From positions 1,178,001 through 1,242,000 of the forward strand of contig CAJNOJ010000001.1 of the NCBI GenBank assembly GCA_905250025.1: a DNA stretch of 64,000 bases, given 5' to 3'. The notes beneath the pieces are model-generated. The model saw nothing but the letters and a program-made list of their open reading frames with translations, had not been told where the DNA came from and did not search any database. The stretch comes from Adineta ricciae (taxonomy: Eukaryota > Rotifera > Eurotatoria > Adinetida > Adinetidae). Positions 1 to 10,625 of the stretch are shown here, one piece after another; the stretch's first letter is position 1; each line of letters begins with the position of its first letter. A program made the translations under genes and the position numbers.

Positions 1-304
1 TTTTGATTGAACGAAGAGAGAGGACAAGAACCACCTGAGTGTAAGTAAACTCTTTTCTTTTCAGACTATCCAACAACTCAGTAGCCGTCGATTTGTAGAT
101 CTTCTCCGTTATTTTGGGTTCAGGCAATTGTGCTGCGTACTTAGTTCGGAGAAGATGTAGTAACTCTTCCCGACGTTTGTCACGAGCGAGTCGTTTTCTG
201 ACAGCACAATTGCGTGAAATAGAACGATAACGCGATCTTTGAAGCCATTTCCAAAAGAAAAGACTCGATAGAAGACCTATTGGCCACACATAAATTGGTA
301 TCAT
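1..304 (-). CDS. FAAH-like amidase, N-terminal part, cut by window edge
   Basis: The minus-strand reading frame opens at 304 and runs to the edge of the window. The first ~20 residues (IPIYVWPIGLLSSLFFWKW) form a membrane anchor. A basic helical stretch (RKRLARDKRREELLHLL) follows, then the segment ATELLDSLKRKEFT, which resembles the start of the amidase-signature fold in fatty-acid amide hydrolases ('ELVxxLxxGELTS'). FAAH enzymes hydrolyse anandamide and related fatty amides at ER membranes. The Ser-Ser-Lys catalytic region lies outside the window, so the identity rests on the N-terminus only. The start is preceded directly by a splice-acceptor-like 'tttttctag', 32 bp after the TSEN54 stop, suggesting a downstream cistron. 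A GT at about position 36 could begin an intron. Confidence 0.55.
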   Translation of the reverse strand, partial: MIPIYVWPIGLLSSLFFWKWLQRSRYRSISRNCAVRKRLARDKRREELLHLLRTKYAAQLPEPKITEKIYKSTATELLDSLKRKEFTYTQVVLVLSLRSIK

Positions 305-336
305 CTAGAAAAATCAAACAATTCACATAGAGAAGA

Positions 337-1460
337 CTAGTTCGGTCGTAGAGCAGCAACTGGATCGAATGGTTTAAATGTATAGAAAGAAATGTCACCA
401 TTATGAACAATAGCTGTCAATATTTGTGCGTCTTTCTGCTCAGTATAGAGTTCTTCGAATTTCAATTCGGAATCGCCATCTTTTATCTTGACATGATAAT
501 CTGGCGTGGTCGATTGAGTTTTGCGAAAATTTTTTCTCGGTGTAAACATATCATAGACAATTTCGGATGGTAATGATGACGTAGGTGGACTCGATTGTGG
601 AGCAAATGATGATAAACGTTGAGATATTGTACTATGAGATTGGAGATCGATCGATCGAAGAAGAGAGTACGATGGACGAGATGTTAGCGTTTTATTTTCG
701 TACATTGATAACTGCACTTGGGAAACTTTCGAATTATATTCCGATGGAAGCCAATCAATCGATACTGGAGACAATTTGTCAGGAAATATCAAACGAGGAT
801 GGATTTTCGTCAATATTGGTGGATCATCAGTATATTTAGGAAACCATGCTCGTTGGCAATCCAATGAAGAATGAATCTGTGAAATAGGCAAAATCAAATA
901 GAAGAATTTTGCATTGTAATATTTACCGGACAGATGGAAATATGATCTGGTTGAATCTCGGCTGTTTCGTCGTCTTCCATTTCTTCTCGTTTGCGTTTTG
1001 TACTACCGATTGTTGTTATCGCCACATCTCTTTTTTCGTCGCGTTGTACTATTGCCGAATGATGTCGAGTTAAAATAAACCCAATCCTCGTTAAATATTG
1101 ATAAACGTGTAGGTGATTCAATTTATTCATTGATTGACTAAACCATAATGAATACGCTTCATCTAATGACAACGGAAAATTTGGTTTTTGATCAAAATTA
1201 CTCAACGATATATGTAACAGTGATGATTGCATGAGATAGATCGCTTCTTCTGGATAAAGATAAACTTTCGAATTTTTCCGAATACCCATCGAAAGCAAAC
1301 ACTTGGCCAATGATCGATGCTGATGAACGATTTCAATCATATTTATCTGCGTACTCCACATACCATAGGACAAAGTCGATTTTCGACCTTGATACGGTAA
1401 ACTGATTTTATTTAGGTGGATGTCAACGTCTGTTGATGTTTGCCGACGATGATCAGTCAT
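337..1460 (-). CDS. TSEN54: tRNA-splicing endonuclease subunit Sen54
   Basis: Two exons (1460-927 and 876-337) joined over a 50-bp intron give about 357 aa. Exon 1 holds the Sen54 N-terminal domain: GMWSTQINMIE, the LYPEEAIYLMQ motif, LSLDEAYSLW, and the winged-helix-like segment YQYLTRIGFILTRH. Sen54 pairs with Sen2 in the TSEN complex, which removes introns from pre-tRNAs in the nucleus; it is a structural, non-catalytic subunit. A basic/acidic linker (KRKREEMEDDE) follows. The C-terminal part ends in a short beta-rich segment (VHNGDISFYTFKPFDPVAA), as in the family. The start codon directly follows 'ctattttccag' and lies 61 bp after the SHARPIN-like A stop. The FAAH-like gene begins 32 bp downstream. 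The order and spacing suggest a polycistronic transcript. Confidence 0.85.
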
Positions 1461-1521
1461 CTGGAAAATAGAAGAACATAAAGCCGAAATTGGTTGTAAA
1501 AGCTTTGTTTAGTCATTATAT

Positions 1522-2619
1522 TTATTTATCAATAGGACGAAGTTGTGCTATATATAAAACTAGAGTGTCGCCACATCGGATGGGATCAACTGGGTGTGTA
1601 ATTTCATTTTCAGACCTTTTTTCAGAAACAGATCGAACCACTGGTTCCAAAGAACCAAATTTATACTCGTCGGGAACTATATATTGACCAAATGCATACC
1701 AGAACTGGTCTTTACATTTGATTCCTGTCTTGGTTTGAATCTAAATTGCCAACAAAAACATTGAGATGAATCGATTACTTCTTTGATAACGAACTTGTTC
1801 TTTCAAGTCATGAAGGTTTGTACCAGAATGCACGTAGATAGTCGATATCATAGGTGTTCGATTCAAATGACACTCAATGCGTAGATTTATTCTAGATAAA
1901 TCAAATCAAATCAATTGGTAGAATACGTAAGTAATAACAAACTGAAAAGTAGTAGATGGTTCTGTAGTTGAGGTATTCTGGTTCTCATTACGTTCGACTA
2001 GATTCATGTGTAATTGTGCATGCACTTGAGCAAGGTATTTTGTTGCATGTATAGCATGCTCTGTGTGACCCTCTTGGATATATTTGACAAGATCGTTGGT
2101 GGCCAGTTCTGTGTGATCTATAGTAAAAAAATCAAGATGTAAACTTTTCACAGAGCGTTGCATGTAGAATACCCTCTGGTGTACGAATGCATAACGATGA
2201 AGTTGGTTGAACAGCGTCTATGTGTGAGTCGTCTATGAAATGGATGTGAATTGAGTTGTTGGAAAGCTGCAGAATATGTTGTTTACCTTTGTGAAAGAAT
2301 GTTCTTAGTCTGTCCATTATACATTTCGATTGCCTCTCTTTTGGGTTATACAGTATGATAATGGTATTCAATGGTGATTGGATTGATACTACTGTGTCTG
2401 AACATGACTCTTCCATCCATTTGTAATGATTGAGCTCTTCGGATAAAAGTATCTACAAAGACTTCCGAACTCGAACGCGAAAATCCTATTTGAATATACC
2501 TGTTGATTGTCAATAGTTCGAAGGTAAACGAGACCTGAACTTGAATCTTCTAGAATTGCAACCGTAGCTTGAGTATAGGATTTCGGTGTTGTTCTATCCG
2601 ATGGTTTAATGCGTACCAT
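1522..2619 (-). CDS. SHARPIN-like protein A (PH-like + LTM helix + UBL)
   Basis: The frame was assembled from about four exons split by ~55-65-bp introns (gtatattc..gaagag near 2500-2440; one of ~60 bp ending 'actatag' near 2105; two more near 1940-1895 and 1795-1740). The N-terminal ~100 residues look like a PH-type fold. A helical block (NDLVKYIQEGHTEHAIHATK, then YLAQVHAQLHMNL) matches the LUBAC-tethering region of SHARPIN/HOIL-1. A ubiquitin-like domain follows (ISTIYVHSGTNLHDLKEQ ... KDQFWYAFGQYIVPDEY ... CGDTLVLYIAQL). SHARPIN and HOIL-1 support linear ubiquitin chain assembly through HOIP. No NZF zinc finger or RBR domain follows the UBL before the stop. An acceptor-like 'cacatcag' lies 16 nt before the start. 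A paralogue with the same layout is at 3504-4631 on the other strand. Confidence 0.65.
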
Positions 2620-2789
2620 CGTAACCGGGGCGGAACTGATGTGAAAAGAAATCTAGAGCTAAGCTTAACATCTTTATTTTCAGTATCCTACCAACTTTGA
2701 ATTGACATATCTGAAAATATATGAACAATCCATTACAATTTCACTCGAACAGAGCGAAAAAAATATTAGTTTATTTATTTACAAAAAAT

Positions 2790-3275
2790 TCAAAGATCAA
2801 GTGGTAATGGTGGAGCACCAGTTGCAATTCCAGGCGAGCCCAGAGCTTGTTGTGCATCAACTTCATCGTCCGGTTCGCCTCCTTCGCTTTCTTCTTCAGC
2901 TTCATCTGCGTCTTCATCATCCTACAATGAAATATTGTTCTATGTAGCTTTTCTGTACGGCGTGAGAACCGATCGTACCTCGGCGCTGTCTACATCGGCC
3001 TTTCCAGGAAATGGTAAATTGACTCCTGAAATAATACTAATACGAATAGTTCAAAATATCTGCAAAGAAAAACCTTTTTCAAGACATTGTCGACGCGTCT
3101 GATCCAGCATTTCTTCTAACTTCGTCAAACTGGATTCTTCTCGACCTTAAGACAAATCATTTCGCGAATAAATCGATAAGATATCTTTTTTAGAGAGTTT
3201 ACTAGGCTGTAATGGTCGATACCATAACGAATTAACTTTCGAGGGTTCTGTTGTAGGCCAAATTTGCGAAGACAT
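2790..3275 (-). CDS. Small acidic-tailed protein, unknown function
   Basis: Four exons (3275-3203, 3145-3074, 3025-2979, 2921-2790) with introns of about 48-57 bp read through in one frame to give 107 aa. The protein starts MSSQIWPTTEPSKVNSLWYR. It has a short predicted helix (LTKLEEMLDQTRRQCLEKG), then an acidic stretch rich in D and E, and a proline-containing tail ending PPLPLDL. I do not recognise the family. Consistent phases across all junctions and a clean frame argue that it is real. It lies 170 bp upstream of SHARPIN-like A on the same strand and could be the first gene of a four-gene transcript. A CCAAT-type element lies ~72 bp upstream of its start. Confidence 0.6.
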
Positions 3276-3346
3276 TTCCTTTTGTTCGTTTCTTTGGGAA
3301 AATGAAATTCAATTGACAGTATTAAAACATTCATCACACGCTCCAA

Positions 3347-3354
3347 CCAATCAG
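3347..3354 (+). promoter_or_regulatory. CCAAT-box-like element in a divergent promoter
   Basis: CCAATCAG followed by AAATC lies in the 228-bp gap between the divergently transcribed small acidic gene and SHARPIN-like B. The same 13-base string recurs upstream of the PKNOX gene (53247). NF-Y-type factors bind CCAAT boxes; binding here is inference. Confidence 0.4.
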
Positions 3355-3503
3355 AAATCAACGGTAGCCCTCTATATTAAGAACAGAAATATACTTTTTT
3401 CCTTTTTACAGATGCTTTTGCATTATAACTTTCGTTATCAAATTTCACAATGAACTATAGACTCTGAAAAAGCTCTTCATCATACTTGAAGTTCTATTTC
3501 ACA

Positions 3504-4631
3504 ATGACTTTAGTGGTATACGCCGGTTGTATTAAGATTCGATGTAAATCACTTGATGGTAGTCTTCCTGTACATGAATCTTCCGATAGGTCAATAGTTC
3601 GATTGTATAAAGCAGGCTCTGTGCCTGAGAGCTATTTCTTGAAAGCGACAGATCATATAGCAAGCGAAGACGAAGTATGAATATCATTAGAATACATCAT
3701 TATCAACTAATTTGTCTTATAGAAAATTATCTTCGAGATTCCACTGTCGGAACGTGATATATACAAATTTGGATTCGTGCATAACCAATCGGATGAAATA
3801 TACTATAGTAACAGAATTTACACTTTGTACTTAAAACCAGAAGCAATTGCAGTTTCATGAAGAACTAAGAAGCTGCTTTGATATTGCGGGTTCTTTACCG
3901 CAAGGGAAATCAGCATTGCAACCAGAAAGGTCAACTACTATTCAGCTCAGAAACAGTTCAAAAGAACCAAGAACCATTGCTACTGTAAAAGGTAAAATCG
4001 CCATGCAATTCAGCACATTAACTAGCATTCTTTCAGAATGAAACCGACAGTAATACTGCTGCCTAGCCTCCATGGGACAATATTCAACTAATTTGCTAGT
4101 ACTATGTTTAGACATTCTCAATGACGTCCATGAGTTAACTAAATCTATACAGACGGGTGAAGTTTGTCGAGCTGAAGAGCTCGCATCGAAATTAGCAAAT
4201 CAGGGCGTTCAATTAACAAAGAAAAATATCAATCAAGATCAACTACATGATTCTCTTCGGTATGCTGATACCTATTATTTGCATGTATTATTTAGAAATA
4301 CCGTTTGAGTTTCGTAGTATCCGTGTAAAAATCGATGGAATGGATTTACCAAGTAATTATACTGCTGAAGAACATACTCTGAATATTCATCAATCGACAA
4401 CTATTCGTGAACTCAAAGCGATGGTAAACGAATTGATTACGAACATTTCCCTGTATAGCTTATGTCTTTGCCCATTTACAGTTTCAACGTACATGTGGAT
4501 TCTCAATGGCGAATCAGTATTTCTTTGTCAACGGTCATCTCGCTCATGAAATGTATTCCATGTACGATTTAGGTCTAGAAGACAATGCATTTTTTATTTT
4601 ATTTGTTAATGAACAAGTACACGGTGAATGA
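3504..4631 (+). CDS. SHARPIN-like protein B (PH-like + LTM helix + UBL)
   Basis: Six or seven exons joined over small introns, one about 95 bp with acceptor 'ttcag' near 3948, encode roughly 280 aa. The order is an N-terminal beta-rich PH-like region (IKIRCKSLDGSLPVHES ... IIFEIPLSERDIYKFGFVHN), a helical LUBAC-tethering-like segment (HELTKSIQTGEVCRAEELAS followed by KLANQGVQLT) and a ubiquitin-like domain (IRVKIDGMDLPSN ... TTIRELKAM ... YFFVNGHLAHEMYSMYDLGL ... FFILFV). The layout matches SHARPIN, but no NZF or RBR follows. The start was taken at the first ATG after a short leader; an in-frame TTG lies 18 bp upstream. It is divergent from the four-gene minus-strand run. It converges on the opsin gene with only 38 bp between stop codons. 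Confidence 0.65.
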
Positions 4632-4669
4632 CAACACCTTCCATCGGAAATTGAAAGCATTTCGATCGT

Positions 4670-5719
4670 TTAATAAAGATGACCTTCATTGCGAATTATT
4701 TCAGGTGTCTCGCGAGTTTTTAGCAAAATCGTATAGATAACCGGATTCAAAATCATGGACAGCTTGGCTATCAATGCACATGCTGTTACAATCCATGGCT
4801 CACCCAATGAAAAACTTCTACCAAATATTTGCGATAATGCCATAAGACCGTACGGTGTCCATGCGATCAAATAGATCACTACGCTAACACCTGTTGCTAT
4901 CACAAATCGTCGGTCTTCATAAAGATGTTGCAAGCGCCGCAAAGTTTGATCGCATAAATCAGTAGAAATATGTCGTCGAAGCATATCTTCACTGTTTTGA
5001 TCATATGCTCCGAGCGAAAGAACCGGATAGAGATGCGCTAAACGATAGATTGTTCGTTGAATACTAATGTTAATCGATATGATAATAATTAAAGGAATGA
5101 AGTAAACACAGACAAACAGTAAGAAGAAATAGAGACGGCTCGATAATGACCGATCGAACCAATCAAGGCCACAATGGAAACCAAGACCTTCCGGTACATA
5201 CGCACTTAGACGACCGAATATAGGTGGAACGGCCCAGACGCCAGCCATGAAAGTGCAAATGAATACTAGTAGAAAATGTCTACTCTTGATTTGACGTTGG
5301 AAATGTATTGAAAACGGCGAATTAGCGGTTGTGGCATAGCGAACAAGAGATAATGCCACGAGCATATACATTGTGACGCAACCGTTGAAGAATGAATTGA
5401 AACCTTCTAGTCGACAAATGAACTGTGAACATAACCGATGACAAAGAAAACACTGCGTAAGAACTGGCGGTGTACTGATAAGAATAACGAACAGAGACGA
5501 AATGAACATTCCTGTGGTCAGCTTTTGATCTTGTAGAGAAATACGAAAGTGAGTTTTGGCAGATTTTAATGAGCATATAATGGCTATTAATGAGATAGAA
5601 GCGACAAGAAGTAGGATTATGCCAGCTACTTTGGAGAATAGACATTCATGTGCTGTTGCTTTACGGACAGCAGTGGAATTTGTTGAATTAATAACCGAAT
5701 ACCAACAATCGAAGGACAT
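4670..5719 (-). CDS. Opsin (retinal-binding GPCR), intronless
   Basis: A single 349-codon frame encodes seven hydrophobic helices. The retinal-linking lysine is K319 in TM7 (ALIAKLSM), followed by NPVIY. C102 and C183 are placed for the TM3-ECL2 disulfide. E105 aligns with the vertebrate counterion 113, and E177 in YVPEG aligns with site 181. ECL2 reads PEGLGFHCGLDW, typical of opsins. The N-terminus has an NST glycosylation sequon. The TM3 DRY/ERY position reads V126-R127-Y128, so the usual acidic residue is missing. Opsins are light sensors coupled to G proteins, or retinal photoisomerases; which subfamily this belongs to cannot be settled by eye. No intron is seen, unlike its neighbours. 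An AATAAA-like site near the stop lies in the overlap with the SHARPIN-like B 3' end. Confidence 0.85.
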   Translation of the reverse strand: MSFDCWYSVINSTNSTAVRKATAHECLFSKVAGIILLLVASISLIAIICSLKSAKTHFRISLQDQKLTTGMFISSLFVILISTPPVLTQCFLCHRLCSQFICRLEGFNSFFNGCVTMYMLVALSLVRYATTANSPFSIHFQRQIKSRHFLLVFICTFMAGVWAVPPIFGRLSAYVPEGLGFHCGLDWFDRSLSSRLYFFLLFVCVYFIPLIIIISINISIQRTIYRLAHLYPVLSLGAYDQNSEDMLRRHISTDLCDQTLRRLQHLYEDRRFVIATGVSVVIYLIAWTPYGLMALSQIFGRSFSLGEPWIVTACALIAKLSMILNPVIYTILLKTRETPEIIRNEGHLY

Positions 5720-6805
5720 TGGCTCTTCAAAGAAAAAATGAAAAACGATGTTAAAGTTACGTTCGAACTCAATTAGTTACACTTACTCTCGAACATCGCG
5801 TCTTCTCCGCAAAAGATTCTTTCCCTAATGAAAACATTCATAGGAAACACTGCATACTTTTGTATATTTTAACTTACAACATAGGTTAGCAATTAAACAC
5901 GAAGTGCTTTTTAAGTTTTAATTGTTGGGATGCCGCCGCTAAATACGTGTCTTATGACATGCGTCTGCAAGAATCCGACAGACAGACATTCGACTACATT
6001 GGATAATCGACATTAGTTTGTTTAAAGGATAAATTATCTCGGCAGATGTGTTTAATGCGTGCCAGGCGACGTTTTACAATTAACCGACGAAGTCATCGAG
6101 TGAAATCAAAGGTTCCTGCTTTTCTCTTGAAATGACAATTTTGAAATATCCGACAGCTATTGTATGTCAACGTGTATGACATTGAGTAACTACTGATAGA
6201 ATTCCAAAGAGGGAAGTAAGTACCAGACGATATGGAGTGTAGACTATTACCTCAAAATTTCTACGCAACGAAAGCGAAGCTTTGTCGATCATTTAGTAAA
6301 ATTTCTAACCTTTGTAAGCTGGTTTATTCGGCTTGATTATTTGATTTTCTACATGTTTTAACAGAACGACGGATGAACTAGCAGATAGGTTATAGATAAT
6401 TGCTTCTTCGACTGACAACGAAGAGAAAAAATACGTTTTATGGCAGATTCGACTTCATCGAAATCTAGTATGATTCAGTCTAGATGAAATAGTGAGATGG
6501 TCAATGTAAACTCCAAACTATTTTATACAATATCAGACTTCTGTATTCAGCATGAATAATTAGTCGTTTCTAAGCGTTTTTTGTTAAATAGATGAATGTC
6601 GTTCTTGAGTGTGGTTGAAAATCAGTTGCACGAATTTATGTCAGAGTCATATACGGAACAAATGAATTTTGTGAACTATTTCATAATTTTTTTCTGAAAG
6701 GTATACAAATACAAGAATTTCATCTCTCCCAAGCGCACACCGTGGTATATAAATAAAAGGAAACGAAGAAAAAAGAAAAATCAGATGTCACTGTCTATGA
6801 AAACC
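5720..6805. other. Intergenic, opsin upstream region
   Basis: About 1.1 kb between the opsin start and the RNASEK stop. It is AT-rich with no frame showing protein-like composition. It could hold opsin 5' UTR and promoter. Nothing else is recognised. Confidence 0.5.
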
Positions 6806-7210
6806 TTATGTTTCACTGTGATCATTAGTGAACTGAATGCCGTGTTGCGAATTAAAACCATTTTGTTCGGTTGTTACCCCAGCGAATGGCGATGTGATCG
6901 AAGTAGGAACATTTGTTCGAGAAGATTTCTTCATATTCGTCATAAATTGAACGCCAGCAAAGACTAAGAGACCAACGTAAAGAAAAGCTGCAATCCAACA
7001 ATTATAAGCACGTTGATGAAAAGCATCTTTGAGTTTGCTGTTGAATATGTCTATGTTCGTTTCGTTTTTGCCATCGAAGTCGAAATCATCTAAGAGAGGT
7101 GCAGCTTCAATGAAGAAAAATATTCCCATTAAGGCAAATTGAATGATGCCCCAAACCGATATGATCGAACAACATAATGATAATTTTGGTCCGCAAAGAG
7201 GCCACTTCAT
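6806..7210 (-). CDS. RNASEK: Ribonuclease kappa, with extended C-terminus
   Basis: A single-exon frame of 134 aa. The N-terminus MKWPLCGPKLSLCCSIISVW and the first membrane helix ending MGIFF match RNASEK closely. A short lumenal loop (PLLDDFDFDG, with an NET sequon) leads to YNCWIAAFLYVGLLVFAG, the second helix. RNASEK is a small two-helix membrane protein associated with the V-ATPase and endocytosis, first described as an endoribonuclease. The human protein is about 98 aa; this one has about 35 extra hydrophilic residues at the C-terminus. The frame stays open upstream of 7210, but the conserved family start is the Met at 7210, so that start is preferred. Confidence 0.85.
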   Translation of the reverse strand: MKWPLCGPKLSLCCSIISVWGIIQFALMGIFFFIEAAPLLDDFDFDGKNETNIDIFNSKLKDAFHQRAYNCWIAAFLYVGLLVFAGVQFMTNMKKSSRTNVPTSITSPFAGVTTEQNGFNSQHGIQFTNDHSET

Positions 7211-8357
7211 TTTCAACACACAAAGATCTAAAACACAGAAGAAAACTAACGAAAAGATGTTTTTAAATAAGAGAGTGAAATCTTCGCCGTCATTTGAGAT
7301 AAAGATAAGAATGGTCAAAGTAAACATTGGAGAATTTTGCACCAATGTATCAACGAAGAGTAATCGATTCAACCATTTGGTTAGAGTCGATCAGAAAAAG
7401 TAAAGAAAGTGCTGTTTTAGCTGAAGGTAGTGTAAATATGTTTCTCGCTATCGATTTCCTGTTTTCTATACTTGAACGCAAAGCTATCAAATGTATGAAG
7501 AGTTCTTTTTCAGCTAGAAAAACTATTTGATCAATGTTGAGCGAAACATTTTCAATAATCATGAATCACAACTCATTCAAATACATCCGATGTGTACATT
7601 TCGAGAGAAAGATCGAAACAAAAAAAATGAGTATTCATTCGATGCAAAGGAATGGACGTGTTCGATGGGATATGGAAAAGAGTCTAAATGATGGTAATAA
7701 TAATAATATATTGATCGATATCATTTTCTCTCAAAGAACACGAAATAGGAATAGCTAACACTTCTGCCCTTTTTTTGTCACCAGACGAAAAGCGAAAAAC
7801 ATTACAATTATCGTTTTTTTTCAATATCTTACACGTCATGGCCTTGCCAATCAGAAAACATCGATACGAGTCCATATGGACAAGAGCGGCCTCTGCGAAA
7901 TTTTCGTGTTTCGATTTGTGAATAGACTTGTGAAAATGTCACTGCTTTCGAGATGAAGTAACTGAGTACAGATTATTTTCTTTATGTCATTGAAGGAGAT
8001 TTATGTTCTATAACTACTTCTCAATAAAGCCTTTTTCAGTCGAATTGCGAATAAGTAAAACTAGTCTAGAGACATTGTTTTGCTTACATCGCAACTATGA
8101 TGCAAATTAAAAGAACGAAAGCATGTAAATACTGAATAGAAATCGACTAAAAAGTCGGCCATATTTCCATAATCAATTCCACAAAGAAAGGTCTTTTTCT
8201 ATATAAAAAACAAAACTCACTTGGAAGACTTTGCTCACAGGGTGTATTGCATACATTTTTGCGTTGCTCGGTATATAAGGAACTGTTTTATGAATACAGC
8301 GATACCTTCCAATTGCTTGCTCTTACTTTGCACCAGAAAAATTCCTATAGTGTAGCC
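7211..8357. other. Intergenic
   Basis: About 1.15 kb without a convincing gene. A TATA-like 'ctatataaaa' lies near 8199, upstream of the NHL-repeat gene. A CCAATCAG string lies at 7847. Short open frames here have low-complexity, non-protein-like composition. Confidence 0.5.
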
Positions 8358-9823
8358 ATGATACGTGGTAGTATATTATGTGAACAATATGCAGCTCAAG
8401 CTGCTCAAACGGCTCGCCCGTCACAAATATCTTCACCGATTAGCTCGTTGGCTGATCCTCGATTCAGTCAGATCTCGACACATGCAGCCCATGAACGAGA
8501 ACGACTTAGCCGTCATCAAGTCAGTCCAACTGATCTCATTCACTCACCGAGTATGGTGACTATGAATTCGAATGCTTGGTTACCACCCTCGGAAAAGAAT
8601 ACGAGAACTGATGGTATCAGTGCGAAAATGTTAGTTTAGTTTCGAAGTAGATCGTATTAGTTCTGATTGCCCTTTTTTCCGCCGTAGGAAAGGGTGCTTT
8701 ACAACAGCGTGTAAGAACCGTTTAATAGGTTTACTCATCGGTCTCGGCATTGCCGCTGTTTCAACGGGCGTGGCTGTGGGAGTTCTCTTGACCAGTATGT
8801 CATTCATCGAAAACTAACAAGGCTTTTTACCAACGGTTATTTCATTCTTAGGACCGTCATCTTCGACAACAACAGACAATTCTGCATGTAACTACTGACA
8901 ATAGTTTCCTAACGTTAATTGTTGATTGAATTCTAGGTAGTTCGCTACGATGGGAAGAATATGGGGTGATTGTAGCAGGAAATGGAACGTGGGGATCGTC
9001 AGCGAATCAAATTACATATGCGAGTGATATACATGTTGACTCGAGCGATGCAATATATGTTGCTGATTCGAATAACCATCGAGTGCAAAAATTCATGCCA
9101 AATAGTTCGATCGGTATTACCGTTGCAGGAATAACTGGTGTTTCGGGAAGTAATAGTAGTCTACTCAGTTCTCCAACAGCGGTAGCTACTGATGCAGATG
9201 GAAATCTGTATGTCGCAGATAGCTATGGCATTACAGTATGGCCAGTAGGTATACTCAACGGTACTCGGTTACCGGGTTCATCCGGTTTGGGTTCTTCTTA
9301 CGACATCTTTGTTGATGCAAATAAGAACGTATACGTCAGTTACGTGTACGGCTGCGTCATAAGAATGTGGACGCCAACAGCAACTGCAAGTACTATAATA
9401 GCAGGTAATCAAATTTGTGGGCAATCTTTATCACAACTTTACTACCCCTATGGTTTTACTGTTGACTCACTCGCGAGTACACTATACATTTCTAACTATT
9501 ACACTCACACAATCTTGACATGGCAATTGGGAGCTACAAATGGCACAATAATCCACGGAGAAAACAATACAGCTGGCTCTTTAGAATATCTACTTAACTA
9601 CCCAATAGATGTGAAACGTGATCAACAGGGTAATCTATATGTTGCTGACGCAGCAAATAATCGTGTTATCCTATATTGCCCAAATTTACCAGACACAAGT
9701 GCTCGAATCATTGCAGGAATGCAATTTAACTATCCACTTGGTATAGCATTAGATTCAAATCGTAATTTATATGTTTTAGATTCGAACTCGTATCGCGTTT
9801 TAAAATTTAATCGCATTGGTTGA
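8358..9823 (+). CDS. NHL-repeat protein with one membrane helix
   Basis: Four exons (8358-8629, 8688-8794, 8852-8887, 8937-9823) join in frame to 433 aa. The N-terminal ~90 residues are polar. A single hydrophobic helix (LIGLLIGLGIAAVSTGVAVG) follows, then a short Ser/Thr-rich stalk, suggesting a type II membrane protein. The rest is a run of NHL-type blades, for example DSSDAIYVADSNNHRVQKF, DADGNLYVADSYG, DQQGNLYVADAANNRVILY and DSNRNLYVLDSNSYRVLKF. NHL repeats form beta-propellers that bind protein, RNA or glycans; the ligand here is unknown. The first ATG in frame is 8358. A TATA-like box lies ~155 bp upstream. An AATAAA at 9864 fits as polyadenylation signal. Confidence 0.8.
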
Positions 9824-10625
9824 CATTTTTCTTCTTTTCCTATCTTGTAAATAGTTATTTCTCAATAAATACTGCAGTGAACTATGATCTATACATACAC
9901 TACTCGTATTCACTTTCAAACGATATATTTCATGAACGATACAATCCGATAGAAACTACTTTCATCCGCTGTCTCACCTTGTACGTTGCGTGCAAGAAGT
10001 TACACTTCATCTTCTTCGGCTCTTTCTTAGTACAAGCTGATATCGATCTGTTTAGGCACGGCAACTGGAATGGTTCGTTCATCATTCTAATACGGATTAT
10101 CTTGATCCGTCTTAGAAACTGCCTATGAAAATCGTTGTGCGTATGCGAAAACTTGAAGTTAAGCTTCATTCTTGTTGTCGACCAGCGATAGAAATCGAGC
10201 ATGGAAAAGATATAGTTCGATCAGGGTAAATTGCCATATAACTATGCAATCGATCTAAAATTAGTCTTCTATACCTTGACGTTTTTTTTTCATACATACA
10301 AACAAAGATCTTTATCGGAAACAATAATTGATTCTTGAGGTCGACACACTGTCTATGTTGTCACAAGAACGAAAGTTTACCAGAATCAATCATTGTTGAC
10401 TAGTGGAGAAAACCGAAACGGAAAAAATATCTGTAGGATAAATATAAAACCAGGTATGTTCTATTTATTTTAGACAAGATCAATGTAGAAGAAACAAATC
10501 AGAGCCGTACGATAATGAATAATGAGTCTATGCTTTCAAAAAAAAGAGTAAAAAATAAATTAAATAAATGAAGAACGAATAGTCATTTTTGTATTCGATC
10601 TTCGGGTAGAAATAATGTAAACGTT
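9824..10625. other. Intergenic between convergent genes
   Basis: About 0.8 kb between the NHL-repeat gene and the P/Q-rich gene, whose 3' ends face each other. It contains an AATAAA at 9864-9869. Otherwise nothing is recognised. Confidence 0.5.

Noticed and set aside
7211-7875. Several 60-86-codon frames on both strands
   Set aside because: Overlapping frames on both strands, no motif, composition driven by AT-rich sequence.
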